DNA of 47,937 nucleotides from contig JAUNQH010000011.1 in the NCBI GenBank assembly GCA_030536295.1, positions 1 to 47,937 on the forward strand, in the 5' to 3' direction. Shown piece after piece: positions 1 to 9,009 of this stretch. A program made the position numbers and the translations under genes. The stretch is from Clostridia bacterium (lineage in GTDB: Bacteria > Bacillota > Clostridia > Christensenellales > Aristaeellaceae). How positions within the stretch are numbered: the stretch's first letter is position 1; each line of letters starts with the position of its first letter. A model generated the notes under the pieces. That model was not told where the DNA came from. It did not search any database and worked only from the letters and a program-made list of their open reading frames with translations.

Positions 1-719
1 CTGAGGAAGAAGACGCCCCGAAGGCCGAAGAGGAAGCCGCGCGCAAGGCTGACGAAGAAGCACAGCTTCAGGCGGATGAGGAAGCAGACTTCCGAGCCCG
101 TCTTGACGCGGCCTTCGTCCCCGGTTCGATCATCTGTTTCGGGCATTATGAGCAGGACGCGGATATCAGTTCCGGTCCCGAACCGCTGGAATGGATCGTT
201 CTTTCCTATGACGGGCGATCCGCCGTCATGATGACGCGCCGCGCAATTGACACGGTCCGTTATCATCGTCCGTCCAAAGCCGCGACATGGGAGACCAGCA
301 ATATCCGTCAATGGCTGAACGAAACCTTTATCTGTGACGCGTTTACGGAAGCGGAGCTCGCGCGTCTGATTCCCGAAACGCTCACCAACCGGGATGTCAC
401 CTACAGCGGAAAGATCGTACGCGGCGGTGCCGATACCGTTGATAAAGTCTGGCTGCTCAGCCCGGAAGAGCTTGAGCGGTATCTGCCCAGGAATTCGGAC
501 CGCCGTGCGGAGATCACCCCGTATGCCGCATCGCACGGCGGCTGGTCCAACATGTCCGGATACTGCTACTGGTGGCTGCGCAGCCCCGTCGGCGGCAGCG
601 CGAATTCCGCGAAGTACGCGGCCATTGACGGCAGTGTCAGTTCCTATGCCGCTTCCGCCGAAACGCGCTGTGTGCGCCCGGTGATCCGTGTGGATGTAAA
701 CGATCCGGACCTTTTCTGA
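1..719 (+). CDS. DUF6273 domain protein, 5' end cut by window
   Basis: The reading frame is open from the first bases of the window and ends at TGA 717-719, so the N-terminus is missing. The first visible part (to about base 90) is a charged Glu/Ala/Lys/Asp stretch that looks like a helical linker. From about base 110 the protein has the DUF6273 pattern: a 'G..I.FG.YEQD' strand, 'EWIVL' and 'TWETSNIRQWLNETF', then the late 'GYCYWWLRSP' block followed by 'G.V' and 'CVRPVI'. DUF6273 is common in secreted or surface proteins of Clostridia and is thought to be a beta-rich C-type-lectin-like fold; its role is unknown. The ATGs at 228 and 231 are internal, because homologous sequence continues upstream of them. 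No function can be assigned beyond the domain. Confidence 0.8.
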   Translation, partial: EEEDAPKAEEEAARKADEEAQLQADEEADFRARLDAAFVPGSIICFGHYEQDADISSGPEPLEWIVLSYDGRSAVMMTRRAIDTVRYHRPSKAATWETSNIRQWLNETFICDAFTEAELARLIPETLTNRDVTYSGKIVRGGADTVDKVWLLSPEELERYLPRNSDRRAEITPYAASHGGWSNMSGYCYWWLRSPVGGSANSAKYAAIDGSVSSYAASAETRCVRPVIRVDVNDPDLF

Positions 720-770
720 CGTCAAACGGTCCGATCAGTCTTTTTCTTGAAACGCGATACAGGTAAAATA

Positions 771-802
771 AAAGGAGGGATCCCGCACAGGATCCTTCCT
801 TT
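771..802. terminator. Bidirectional intrinsic terminator between DUF6273 gene and trpS
   Basis: The arms 771-783 and 790-802 pair over 13 bp with one G-T wobble around a 6-nt loop. On the minus strand the stem is followed by a T-rich tail (complement of 762-770), so it ends trpS. On the plus strand it is followed by TTTGTTTAT and can also stop the gene ending at 719. The two genes converge on it. Confidence 0.8.
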
Positions 803-824
803 GTTTATACCTGACAGATGTTTT

Positions 825-1841
825 TCAGCCTCTCGGCGCGAAACCGATCTTCTTCTGCACCTTGCGGAGCGTCTTGTTCGCCAGATACGCGGCTTTCTGC
901 GCGCCGGCGTCCAGCACGCCCTGCAGATATGCTTTATCGCCGATGATCCGGCGGTACTCATTCTGCATCGGTTCCAGCGCGGCGATCACGCAATCGGCGG
1001 TCCGGCCTTTCAGCGTGCCGTATCCCTGACCCTGCAGCTCCTCGCAGATGCTGTCCACCGGACCCGCGCCCAGCGCGCTCATAATGCTCAGCAGATTGCT
1101 CACGCCGGGTTTGTTTTCGGGATCGTAACGGATCTCGCCGTCGGAATCCGTGACCGCGCGCTTGATCTTGCGGCGGATCGTGTCCGGATCATCCAGCAGG
1201 GAGATAAAGGTCTCTTCCGGATCGCTCTTGCTCATCTTCTTCGTCGGTTCCTGCAGACTCATCACCTTGGCGCCGACCTTCTGGATCAGCCCCTCGGGGA
1301 TCGTGAACACGTCGCCGTAAATGCCGTTGAAGCGCTGCGCGATGTCGCGGCAGAGCTCAAGATGCTGTTTCTGATCCACACCCACCGGAACAAGATTGGT
1401 CTGATACAGCAGGATATCGGAAGCCATCAGCACGGGATAGGTGAACAGGCCGGCATTGATATTGTCGGCATGCTTTGCGCTCTTGTCCTTGAACTGGGTC
1501 ATGCGGTTCAGCTCACCCATATAAGTGAAGCAGTTCAGGATCCATCCCAGTTCCGCGTGCGCGCTTACATGGCTCTGGCAATAAATAATGCTGCGCTCCG
1601 GATCAAGACCGCTGGCCAGATAGATCGCGGCCAGATCCAGGCAGCGTTTCCGCAGGGCGGCGGGATCCTGCCGCACCGTGATGGCGTGTTCGTCCACCAC
1701 GCAGTAGATGCAGTCATAGCTGTCCTGAAGGGCCGAGAAATTTTTCAGCGCGCCGATATAATTACCGATCGTCAGGATTCCGCTGGGCTGAATGCCGGAA
1801 AAAACAACCTGGCGTTTTTCGGGCTGTACGTTCTGTTCCAT
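825..1841 (-). CDS. trpS: Tryptophanyl-tRNA synthetase
   Basis: 338 residues, the usual length for bacterial TrpRS. This class I aminoacyl-tRNA synthetase charges tRNA-Trp with tryptophan in the cytoplasm. Visible signatures are the N-terminal Rossmann strand with the HIGH-like block ([14 protein letters not shown], residues about 19-32) and the intact KMSKS loop near residue 202, followed by SDPEE. The internal 'CVVDEHAIT' and '[16 protein letters not shown]' blocks are typical of TrpRS rather than TyrRS. The ATG at 1841 is preceded by a GAGGAAC ribosome site. Its own promoter lies at 1877-1905, giving a leader of only about 30 nt. There is therefore no room for a T-box, which often controls this gene in Firmicutes. 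Confidence 0.97.
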   Translation of the reverse strand: MEQNVQPEKRQVVFSGIQPSGILTIGNYIGALKNFSALQDSYDCIYCVVDEHAITVRQDPAALRKRCLDLAAIYLASGLDPERSIIYCQSHVSAHAELGWILNCFTYMGELNRMTQFKDKSAKHADNINAGLFTYPVLMASDILLYQTNLVPVGVDQKQHLELCRDIAQRFNGIYGDVFTIPEGLIQKVGAKVMSLQEPTKKMSKSDPEETFISLLDDPDTIRRKIKRAVTDSDGEIRYDPENKPGVSNLLSIMSALGAGPVDSICEELQGQGYGTLKGRTADCVIAALEPMQNEYRRIIGDKAYLQGVLDAGAQKAAYLANKTLRKVQKKIGFAPRG

Positions 1842-1876
1842 AACCGTTCCTCCGCTTCCGAATACATATCTTGTAT

Positions 1877-1905
1877 AGTATACATCGTGCCGCGTCTCAC
1901 ATCAA
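1877..1905 (-). promoter_or_regulatory. Sigma-70-type promoter of trpS
   Basis: On the minus strand, TTGATG (1905-1900) is separated by 17 bp from TATACT (1882-1877). It lies in the 86-bp gap between sbcC and trpS, so trpS can be transcribed independently of the sbcDC pair upstream. Confidence 0.6.
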
Positions 1906-1927
1906 GCGCGACTGTGCCGCGGTCCCG

Positions 1928-4900
1928 TCACGGTTCGCCGCCGCGGATCACGGCGATACTGCCTCCGCTCGGCATTTTGGTCACTTCGATCCTGCGCTGA
2001 AGCTGGCTCTTTACATCCTCCACATGAGAGATGATACCGATCAGCCTGTGCCCGTTTTCGGCGGTATCGATCAGCTCATCCATCGCCAGCGCGAGGAAAC
2101 TGCCGCTCAGGGACCCGAAGCCTTCGTCCACAAACATGGTATCCAGCCGCACCGCGGATGCCGAACCCGCCTGGATCATATCCGACATGCCCAGCGCCAG
2201 CGACAGCGCGGCCAGAAATCCTTCACCGCCGGACAGGGTACCGACTTCACGCACCGTGCCGTTATAGTGGTCGATCACATCCAGATCAAGGCCGGTCTGC
2301 CCCTGCGTGCCGGCATCCTCCACACCGCGGCGCACCAGTTCGTACTGTTCCCTGGACATATGGCGCAGGCGCAGGTTCGCGTGCGCGAGGATCCTGTCAA
2401 AAAGCGCCATCTGCACATACGTTTCCAGGGTGATCTTCGCCTGCCCCGTGATCCTGCCGGAAGCGGTCGCGTACACATCCTGCATCATCCGGCATTCATG
2501 TTCAAAGCGAACGGCATCCCCTGCCTTCCGCTCCAGCGTTTCATGCTGCTGCAGGTTGCCCTGCATGCGCGTATAAGCGGCACGTTCCTTTTTTTCCGCC
2601 CGGTCTGAAGCCGCACGCGTATTGTTCCTTTCCGTTTCCAGCAGTGCGATATCGTATTCAGGCGCGCCCGCCAGCTGTTCCGCCAGGGTCCGGATCTCGC
2701 CGTTCTTTCCTTCCATCGCCTTCTCTGTTTCCTGAAATGCCTTCGCGGTCTCCGCGACCGCCAGATTCAGTTCATCCTTCCGCTGGCTCTTCCGCCGCGC
2801 GGCCGCGTCCGCTTCCGCCCATGAAGCGTACGAAAGTCTGCTCCTTTTTTCCATGATCTGCTGCCGCAGGTTTTCCCCGTTCTGGCGTTCGACCGCGGCC
2901 GTCTGCCTGTTCGCGCTCAGTTTTTCGTTTTGCCTGTTCTGTTCCGCGTCAAGCTCGCGCCGGCTGTTTTCGATCTCCCCAAGCCGGATCCTGTCCGCCG
3001 CCGCCTTTGATCTCAGCGCCTGCTGTTCAGCCTGCAGCCGTTCGTTTTCCGTTTTCGCGGTCATCAGCTGTTCCGCGGTCCATCCGTCAGGCATCAGGCC
3101 CGCCGCGGCACGGCACAGTTCATTTTCCGCATTTCTCAGCACCGCCTCGGCTTCGGCAAGCGCGGTGTCCGCCGTTTTCACGCGTTCACCGGCATCGCTC
3201 ACCGTCTTCTCCGCTTCCGGCAGCAGCTTTTCTTTTATTTCCCGGGCGCGTGTGTCAGCCGCCGCGGCAGCTTTTTGTTTCAGTACAGCTTCCGTTTTCC
3301 GCGCCTGATTATCCGCGATCGCCGATTCGACACCGTTTTGCCATTCATTTTCCGCCGCGTCCGGCATCTGCTTTGCCAGCTGCGCGCGGAGATCGTCCGC
3401 GGCTGTTTTTTTGCCCGCACATTCCGCCGCGGCTTCGTTTGCTTTTCTCTCCGCTGTTCCGGCTTCCCCGTCCGCCTGCTCGGCGGTTTCCCGGTCGATC
3501 TCCTCCGTCAGACACGCCGGCGCCGGATGGGATACGCTTCCGCACACGGGGCACGGCTGTCCGTCCCGCAGCTGCACCGCAAGCACTCCCGCAATATTGT
3601 CGTTGTACAGTTTGCGCAGCCGCGCCGCCCGGCCGCGGAGCGTTTCCGCCTCCTGCTGTTTTTTCAGGTAGCCGCTCCGCGCGTTCTCATATTCGCGCAC
3701 CGATCCCGTCCATTTTGCGATCAGCGCAAGACGTTCCCGGAGCACCTCGGCATCGGCATTGATCTCTTTCAGTTCCGAGTCCGCCGTGCTCACCGCAAGC
3801 CCGGTATTTCCCAGTGTCTCCAGTTCCGATCTCAGATGATCATGAACATCCGCCGCCCGCTTTTCAGCCGTCTTCGCCGTTTTCTGTTTTTCTTCCGCCG
3901 CTTTCAGCGCGTTCTCCGCGCTGTTCCTGTGCTTCAGCCGCCCGGCCAGCTCTTCCAGTCTGCCGCCTTCGGTCTGCAGCACAGCCAGCGCGGTATTCGC
4001 GGCGCCTTCACGCTGATCGGCATCCTTCAGTTCATCCGCTTCCCGTTCCAGCTTCTGCTTTTCCGCGTCGATCCTCCGCAGTTCCGTTTCCGCCGCCGCC
4101 GCGGCCCCGTCAGCGGCTTTCGCCGCCTGATCCGCGCCGCAGCTTCTCTTTGCCAGGCCGTCCAGTTCATCATATTCGGACCGCTGACCGTTGATCATCG
4201 CGATCTCGCCGGTCAGTATGTCGATCTCGGGCTGCGCTGCTTCGGCATCCTGTTTCCGCCGCGCCTGTTCCCGCATCGTATGCTCAAGCGCGGCCGCTTC
4301 CTGCCTGAGCCGCTCCAGCTGCACACGTTTCTTCTGTATCTCGCCGGCTTCCGTGAGCCTGCGCTCAGCTGCGTCCCGCGCTTCTCCGGCCGCCGTCTTT
4401 TCATCGGCAGCCCGGCGGTGCGTTTCCCCGTCCTCAGTCAGGATCCGTTCCGCCAGTGAGAGCGCTTCTTCAATATATAAGGATTCGGCACCGGTGTTCT
4501 GCAGTTTCAGAAGCTGTTCCGCGTTTGGGGAATCCTCCGCCGCGCGCATATTCTTCAAAGCGGTCAGGATCTCCTTGCGCGTATCGTTGTATTCGCCGTT
4601 CTTCTCCTTGCATGCCTCACCCAGCAGACCGGTCAGCCGGTCATAATCCCCGGTTTTGAAAATGCGGCGCAGGATCTCCGTGCGTTCCCTGGACTTCGCG
4701 CTCACCAGTTTGCGGAATTCCCCCTGGGCGATCATCACGATCTGCGAAAACTGCGCGGCCTCAACACCGATGATCTCCTCGCTGATCATGGCGTTCACTT
4801 CCGTGACACGGGTGATGATCCTGCCGTCCGGCAGCTCCAGCGAGACTTTCGCCGGCGTTTCGTTCTTGTTGCCGCGCAGGCGCTGCGCGGGGCTGCGGCG

Positions 4901-5176
4901 GATACGGTACTCCTTTCCGGCGCTTGTAAAGATCATCTCCACATAGGTCTCCGTTTTGTCATCGGCATAATCGGACCGGAGTTTTTTGCCGTCACGGTCC
5001 GCGCCGCTGCCCGTATCATAAAGGGCGTACATGATCGCGTCAAAGATCGTGGTCTTCCCCGCGCCGGTCTCACCGGTGATCGCGTACAGGCCCGTTTCGC
5101 CCAGCCGGGTCATATCCAGCGTCTGTACGCCGGCATACGGTCCGAACGCGCTCATTGTCAGCCGTATCGGTCTCAT
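1928..5176 (-). CDS. sbcC: Exonuclease subunit SbcC (Rad50-like SMC ATPase)
   Basis: 1082 residues, typical of SbcC. With SbcD it forms an ATP-dependent nuclease that opens DNA hairpins and processes double-strand breaks. The N-terminal Walker A (GETGAGKTT, about residues 35-43) is followed by the Q-loop region 'QIVMIAQGEF'. Two long coiled-coil arms rich in Glu/Ala/Arg flank a zinc hook 'CPVCG' near residue 542. The C-terminus has the ABC signature 'LSGGEGFLAALSLALG' near residue 980 and Walker B 'MFVDEGFGSL' near 1013. The start at 5176 overlaps the end of sbcD by 4 bp, so the two are translationally coupled. All catalytic parts are present and the gene looks intact. Confidence 0.96.
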   Translation of the reverse strand: MRPIRLTMSAFGPYAGVQTLDMTRLGETGLYAITGETGAGKTTIFDAIMYALYDTGSGADRDGKKLRSDYADDKTETYVEMIFTSAGKEYRIRRSPAQRLRGNKNETPAKVSLELPDGRIITRVTEVNAMISEEIIGVEAAQFSQIVMIAQGEFRKLVSAKSRERTEILRRIFKTGDYDRLTGLLGEACKEKNGEYNDTRKEILTALKNMRAAEDSPNAEQLLKLQNTGAESLYIEEALSLAERILTEDGETHRRAADEKTAAGEARDAAERRLTEAGEIQKKRVQLERLRQEAAALEHTMREQARRKQDAEAAQPEIDILTGEIAMINGQRSEYDELDGLAKRSCGADQAAKAADGAAAAAETELRRIDAEKQKLEREADELKDADQREGAANTALAVLQTEGGRLEELAGRLKHRNSAENALKAAEEKQKTAKTAEKRAADVHDHLRSELETLGNTGLAVSTADSELKEINADAEVLRERLALIAKWTGSVREYENARSGYLKKQQEAETLRGRAARLRKLYNDNIAGVLAVQLRDGQPCPVCGSVSHPAPACLTEEIDRETAEQADGEAGTAERKANEAAAECAGKKTAADDLRAQLAKQMPDAAENEWQNGVESAIADNQARKTEAVLKQKAAAAADTRAREIKEKLLPEAEKTVSDAGERVKTADTALAEAEAVLRNAENELCRAAAGLMPDGWTAEQLMTAKTENERLQAEQQALRSKAAADRIRLGEIENSRRELDAEQNRQNEKLSANRQTAAVERQNGENLRQQIMEKRSRLSYASWAEADAAARRKSQRKDELNLAVAETAKAFQETEKAMEGKNGEIRTLAEQLAGAPEYDIALLETERNNTRAASDRAEKKERAAYTRMQGNLQQHETLERKAGDAVRFEHECRMMQDVYATASGRITGQAKITLETYVQMALFDRILAHANLRLRHMSREQYELVRRGVEDAGTQGQTGLDLDVIDHYNGTVREVGTLSGGEGFLAALSLALGMSDMIQAGSASAVRLDTMFVDEGFGSLSGSFLALAMDELIDTAENGHRLIGIISHVEDVKSQLQRRIEVTKMPSGGSIAVIRGGEP

Positions 5177-6315
5177 GCCTGCATTCCCTCCACTTTTTTC
5201 ATCGTCTCCCGTACGAACGCCGCGGCTTCCTCGCTCATCTCTCCGCCCGGATGCACCAGCCGGTACAATTCCGCGAGAAGCTCCAGCGGCTGCCGCTGTT
5301 CCGCTTCTTCCGGCGCGTCCACCGCCGCGAAGCCGCGCGTGCGCCTGTTGTCATAACGCATCGCCAGCATGCGCGGAAAGCGTTCGCGCAGGCGGGAGGC
5401 CGCGTTGGGGATATCTTCCTCATCCGTCAGATCGATATAGTAATAGTCATCCCCGGCGCCTTCTTCCGGTCCTTCACGCATCAGCTCGTCAAATGTGCCC
5501 CGCGCGACATGCATCCCGCGCAGAGGCTGCAGCGGAACGGTACGTACGGAAACGTTTCCCTTCGGACCCAGCTCCGCGATCGTCAGTGATTTATCGGTCC
5601 CGAGCTCGGACCGGGAATACATCAGCGGCGTGCCGGAATAACGCATCGTTCCGTCCGTCCTGCCGATGTCCTGCGGCCTGTGCAGATGTCCAAGCGCGAC
5701 ATAGTCAAACGCGTCAAACAGCGCCGCGCTGACATCCTCCAGCGTGCCGATGTTTCTGCGTTCGGAATCACTGGTCGTGCCGCCCGCGATAAACTGATGC
5801 GCCGCGATCACATTCCGTCCGGCCGGGTCCGCGTTCATCCCGGCGATCACGGCCGCGGCCGCGTCACCGGCATTCCGTATGTCCGCGTCCGGGAAAAAAC
5901 GCGCCGCGTTATCCGGGCACACATAAGGCATCAGCCATATTCTGACCTCGCCGTATTCATCATTGAGCACAACGGGTTCGATATGTCCGCCGTACACCGG
6001 CGACACATAGATGCTGCAGCGTTCCATAAAGCGTCCGGCGAAAGTCAGCCGCTCGGCCGAATCATGATTACCGCTGATGATCAGCACCGGCTTCCCGCGG
6101 TCCGCAAGATCGTTCAGCAATTCATCCAGCAGCGCCATCGCCTCCGCCGACGGTACGGACCGGTCATATACATCCCCGGCGATCAGCACCGCGTCCGGCT
6201 GTTCACGGTCCATCACAGCGATGATCTGTTTAAAGATATATCGCTGGTCCTCCAGCAAAGAGAAGTCATTCAGGCGTTTTCCGATATGAAGATCGGACAG
6301 ATGCATCAGTTTCAC
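5173..6315 (-). CDS. sbcD: Exonuclease subunit SbcD (Mre11-like nuclease)
   Basis: 380 residues. This is the metal-dependent phosphoesterase partner of SbcC. The calcineurin-like motifs appear in order: 'HLSDLHIGK' at the N-terminus, 'IAGDVYD', 'SGNHDS', 'AAHQF' and 'ALGHLHR'. I chose the GTG at 6315: AAGGAGG (6328-6322) sits 6 nt upstream, and the protein then begins directly with the first phosphoesterase strand. An ATG at 6320 is out of frame and stops after two codons. The open frame continues upstream to 6639, but that part (for example an ATG at 6430) shows no homology and no good ribosome site. A promoter lies at 6454-6483. Confidence 0.94.
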   Translation of the reverse strand: MKLMHLSDLHIGKRLNDFSLLEDQRYIFKQIIAVMDREQPDAVLIAGDVYDRSVPSAEAMALLDELLNDLADRGKPVLIISGNHDSAERLTFAGRFMERCSIYVSPVYGGHIEPVVLNDEYGEVRIWLMPYVCPDNAARFFPDADIRNAGDAAAAVIAGMNADPAGRNVIAAHQFIAGGTTSDSERRNIGTLEDVSAALFDAFDYVALGHLHRPQDIGRTDGTMRYSGTPLMYSRSELGTDKSLTIAELGPKGNVSVRTVPLQPLRGMHVARGTFDELMREGPEEGAGDDYYYIDLTDEEDIPNAASRLRERFPRMLAMRYDNRRTRGFAAVDAPEEAEQRQPLELLAELYRLVHPGGEMSEEAAAFVRETMKKVEGMQA

Positions 6316-6453
6316 GCCATACCTCCTTGTCCGGATCCGGTCTCCGCTGTTTCCACGGCAATGAAAAGTCTGTCCGGCCGCGCGGATAACACGCGGCGGA
6401 TCTGAAACGAACGGAAAAAGTCTTTTCATGGCTGACCGGGATCCATCGCTTCT

Positions 6454-6483
6454 ATTGTAACAATTCCGCGGCGGAAAAATCAA
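6454..6483 (-). promoter_or_regulatory. Candidate promoter of sbcDC
   Basis: On the minus strand, TTGATT (6483-6478) and TACAAT (6459-6454) are 18 bp apart. It lies about 140 bp upstream of the sbcD start and points away from the divergent pot promoter at 6577-6605. Confidence 0.5.
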
Positions 6484-6576
6484 TCCCGCCCCGGCCGGCG
6501 CGGCACGTTCCGCGTCCCGTTTCCGGATGCAAAAAATGCCCCAAAAAAATGCCTGCCGGTATAGCCTCAAAAAGTC

Positions 6577-6605
6577 TTGACATTTATTTCTGCTTCCTTT
6601 ATACT
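6577..6605 (+). promoter_or_regulatory. Strong sigma-70-type promoter of the pot operon leader
   Basis: TTGACA (6577-6582, exact consensus), a 17-bp spacer, and TATACT (6600-6605). It is the best promoter match in the window. Transcription should begin near 6612, leaving an untranslated leader of about 395 nt before potA. Confidence 0.8.
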
Positions 6606-6611
6606 CACTTT

Positions 6612-6900
6612 GTTTGTCGGAAGTTAAGGAGTCTTCCAAGCAAGATCGTCTGGCCGGGCAGGTTCATTATATTGCCGGTCATACGGACAGCCGGGTCTAA
6701 TGCAGCGATGCAGCGCACACTGTAAAATGCGGTTGGCAACTTCTGTTGCCTTATTGATTGAGTTAAAAGCTCAGTTTCAAAAGTTGGTTACTTCATAACC
6801 GATGCCCAGAGCATAAACTTGTGAAATGGTCAATAAGAGTAGTAAAAGTAATCATTGCTATATAGACTCTAAACCCATTGAATTCTGAACTTCCGTACCT
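6612..6900 (+). ncRNA. Structured leader RNA of unknown class upstream of potA
   Basis: The non-coding stretch after the promoter is framed by CGGAAGTT (6618-6625) and its exact complement AACTTCCG (6888-6895), with a second nested pair GAGTCT (6629-6634) and AGACTC (6864-6869). Between them are several local hairpins. One is GGCCGG(G)CA with TGCCGGTC (about 6652-6687). Others are GGCAA/TTGCC, TGAG/CTCA, GGTTA/TAACC and ATGC/GCAT stems. The 5' strand GGAAG (6619-6623) could instead pair locally with CTTCC (6633-6637), so two exclusive folds are possible. I saw none of the core motifs of the T-box, cobalamin, SAM, lysine, FMN, TPP, guanidine or glycine classes, nor of tmRNA, RNase P or SRP RNA. 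It could be a riboswitch or a free small RNA. Confidence 0.55.
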
Positions 6901-6952
6901 TATTCCCGCAGGGGGATCGCGGTTTTTCAGCGGACGGACAGAGATCTCAAGT

Positions 6953-6984
6953 GATATGTCGGAACGGGCATATCATATTTTTTT
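6953..6984 (+). terminator. Intrinsic terminator/attenuator just before potA
   Basis: Stem 6953-6960 with 6967-6974 (8 bp including one wobble), a 6-nt loop, and seven T residues at 6978-6984. It ends 22 bp before the potA start codon and so would stop the leader transcript before the operon. A weaker hairpin, CCGC (6906-6909) with GCGG (6919-6922) plus five Ts, lies upstream. This position suggests transcription attenuation. Confidence 0.6.
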
Positions 6985-7006
6985 ATTCCAAAGCGGAGGT
7001 ACGGTC

Positions 7007-8134
7007 ATGGAAAAGATCATCGAGCTGAAGGGCATCTCCAAATCCTTTGACGGGGAGAAGGTTCTGGACAACATCAATCTGGATATCTATGACAATGAGT
7101 TTCTGACGCTTCTGGGGCCGTCAGGCTGCGGAAAAACGACAACGCTCAGAATGATCGGCGGATTTGTGCAGCCCGATGAGGGAGACGTCATTTTCATGGG
7201 TGAGAAGATCAACAACGTTCCTCCGCACAAACGGAACGTCAACACCGTCTTCCAGAAATACGCGCTGTTCCCGCATCTGAACGTTTTTGAAAACGTGGCC
7301 TTCCCGCTTCGCGAGCGCAAGGTTCCCAAGGCGGAGATCAACGAAAAAGTCAATGAGATGCTGCAGCTGGTCAAGCTTCCCCAGCTGGCCACGCGCAGGA
7401 TCAACGAGCTTTCCGGCGGTCAGCAGCAGCGCGTCGCCATTGCCCGCGCGCTGATCGGCCGTCCGAAAGTCCTCCTGCTGGATGAACCTCTCGGCGCGCT
7501 GGATCTGAAGCTGCGCAAGGACATGCAGCAGGAACTGAAGAAGATCCAGAAAGCGACCGGGATCACCTTTATTTTCGTCACGCATGACCAGGAAGAAGCG
7601 CTTACCATGAGCGACACGGTCGTTGTCATGAGCGAGGGCCGGATCCAGCAGATCGGCAGCCCGACCGATGTGTATAACGAGCCGAAAAACGCTTTTGTCG
7701 CGGATTTCATCGGTGAGAGCAACATTCTGGACGGCGTGTTCCTGGAGGACAGGCTGGTCAGATTCTCCGGGCAGACCTTCAAGTGCGTGGACACGGGCTT
7801 CAAGGGCGGGGATCAGGTGGACGTTGTCGTCAGACCCGAGGATGTGGACATCGTACCGGCGGAAAACGGTCAGCTGAAAGGTGTTGTCACCTCCGTTACC
7901 TTTATGGGCGTCCACTACGAGGTGATCGTGGATATCGGCGGTTTCAAGTGGATGATCCAGACCACCGACTTTGTCAACACAGGGGAAACGATCGGTCTGT
8001 CCATTGACCCGGACGCGATCCACATCATGAAAAAGTCCGAGTATTCCGGTCTGTACGGGGACTATTCCTCGTTCTCCAACGAGCTGGATCAGCTGGACGC
8101 ACCGATGGAACAGAAGTCGGAGGCAGAAGAATGA
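7007..8134 (+). CDS. potA: Spermidine/putrescine ABC transporter ATP-binding protein
   Basis: 375 residues. PotA hydrolyses ATP to drive polyamine import through PotB/PotC. The ABC domain shows Walker A 'GPSGCGKTT' (about residues 38-46), signature '[15 protein letters not shown]' (about 137-151), Walker B '[12 protein letters not shown]' and the H-loop '[10 protein letters not shown]'. After residue 240 comes the C-terminal TOBE-like regulatory domain ('[10 protein letters not shown]') seen in PotA and related proteins. I use the ATG at 7007, preceded by GGAGG (6995-6999), so the protein starts '[14 protein letters not shown]'. A longer TTG-initiated frame from 6878 would run through the leader RNA and terminator and is rejected. 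The gene overlaps potB by 4 bp (ATGA). Confidence 0.95.
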   Translation: MEKIIELKGISKSFDGEKVLDNINLDIYDNEFLTLLGPSGCGKTTTLRMIGGFVQPDEGDVIFMGEKINNVPPHKRNVNTVFQKYALFPHLNVFENVAFPLRERKVPKAEINEKVNEMLQLVKLPQLATRRINELSGGQQQRVAIARALIGRPKVLLLDEPLGALDLKLRKDMQQELKKIQKATGITFIFVTHDQEEALTMSDTVVVMSEGRIQQIGSPTDVYNEPKNAFVADFIGESNILDGVFLEDRLVRFSGQTFKCVDTGFKGGDQVDVVVRPEDVDIVPAENGQLKGVVTSVTFMGVHYEVIVDIGGFKWMIQTTDFVNTGETIGLSIDPDAIHIMKKSEYSGLYGDYSSFSNELDQLDAPMEQKSEAEE

Positions 8135-9009
8135 CGATCGCGAAAAACAGTACCCCGCGCCGCCGCCGGAGCTGGTCGGATCTTGTGCTGGCGCCCTACT
8201 CCTTCTGGGCCGCTCTGTTTATCGTTGTCCCGCTGGCCTTTGTGGCGTATTACGCCTTCACGGACAACAATTTCCAGTTCACCACTGAAAACATCACGCG
8301 TTTCTTTACCACCACCAGCGAACGCGACGGTGTCACGACATATACTTATCTGCTGATCTTCTGGCGTTCGCTGAAGCTGGCGCTGATCTCCACGATCATC
8401 TGTCTCCTGCTCGGGTACCCGACGGCATATATCATGACCAGAGCCGGTGACCGGGCGCAGAAGGTCATGCTTACGCTGATCATGATCCCCATGTGGATGA
8501 ACTTCCTGATCCGTACCTACGCCTGGATGACCATCCTGCAGGACAAGGGCATTCTGAACGGTTTCCTGACATCCATCGGGCTTGACAGGATCCACATCAT
8601 CGGCACGGAGTCAGCCGTTATCATCGGTATGGTCTATGACTATCTTCCCTACATGGTCCTGCCGATCTATTCCATCATGGCCAAGATGGATGTCAAGCTG
8701 CTGGAAGCCGCGAGAGACCTCGGCTGCGGAAGCTGGTCCGTATTCAAGCGCGTCATCTTCCCGCTGTCCCTGCCCGGCGTGACGAGCGGCATCACGATGG
8801 TCCTGATCCCGTCCATCAGTACATTCTACATTTCCCAGAAGCTCGGCAGCGGTAAGTTCTTCCTGATCGGTGACGCGATCGAAGGTCAGTACGTGGCAAA
8901 CAATCTGCATTTCGCAGCGGCCATGGCCTTTATCCTGATGGTCGTCCTGCTGATATGCATGGAACTGCTGAAGCATTTCACGGCACATCTTTACGGAGGT
9001 GACCAGTAA
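8131..9009 (+). CDS. potB: Spermidine/putrescine ABC transporter permease PotB
   Basis: 292 residues. PotB is an inner-membrane permease of the binding-protein-dependent type with about six transmembrane helices. The first, '[20 protein letters not shown]', follows a basic Arg-rich N-terminus. The cytoplasmic EAA loop that docks to PotA is present ('[27 protein letters not shown]'). It pairs with PotC to form the channel. It is translationally coupled to potA at an ATGA overlap, and its stop overlaps the potC start by one base (TAATG). The length and order match standard potABCD operons. Confidence 0.94.
   Translation: MTIAKNSTPRRRRSWSDLVLAPYSFWAALFIVVPLAFVAYYAFTDNNFQFTTENITRFFTTTSERDGVTTYTYLLIFWRSLKLALISTIICLLLGYPTAYIMTRAGDRAQKVMLTLIMIPMWMNFLIRTYAWMTILQDKGILNGFLTSIGLDRIHIIGTESAVIIGMVYDYLPYMVLPIYSIMAKMDVKLLEAARDLGCGSWSVFKRVIFPLSLPGVTSGITMVLIPSISTFYISQKLGSGKFFLIGDAIEGQYVANNLHFAAAMAFILMVVLLICMELLKHFTAHLYGGDQ

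Noticed and set aside
747..2000. 417-residue open frame on the plus strand across trpS
   Set aside because: It is antisense to trpS, which has both class I signatures.
6316..6639. N-terminal extension of SbcD by about 108 residues
   Set aside because: No homology to SbcD, no good ribosome site, and it overlaps the promoter at 6454-6483; the GTG at 6315 has a perfect site.
6600..6900. Known RNA class (T-box, cobalamin, tmRNA, RNase P, SRP) in the pot leader
   Set aside because: None of the conserved core sequences of these classes is present by eye; it was kept as an unknown structured leader.
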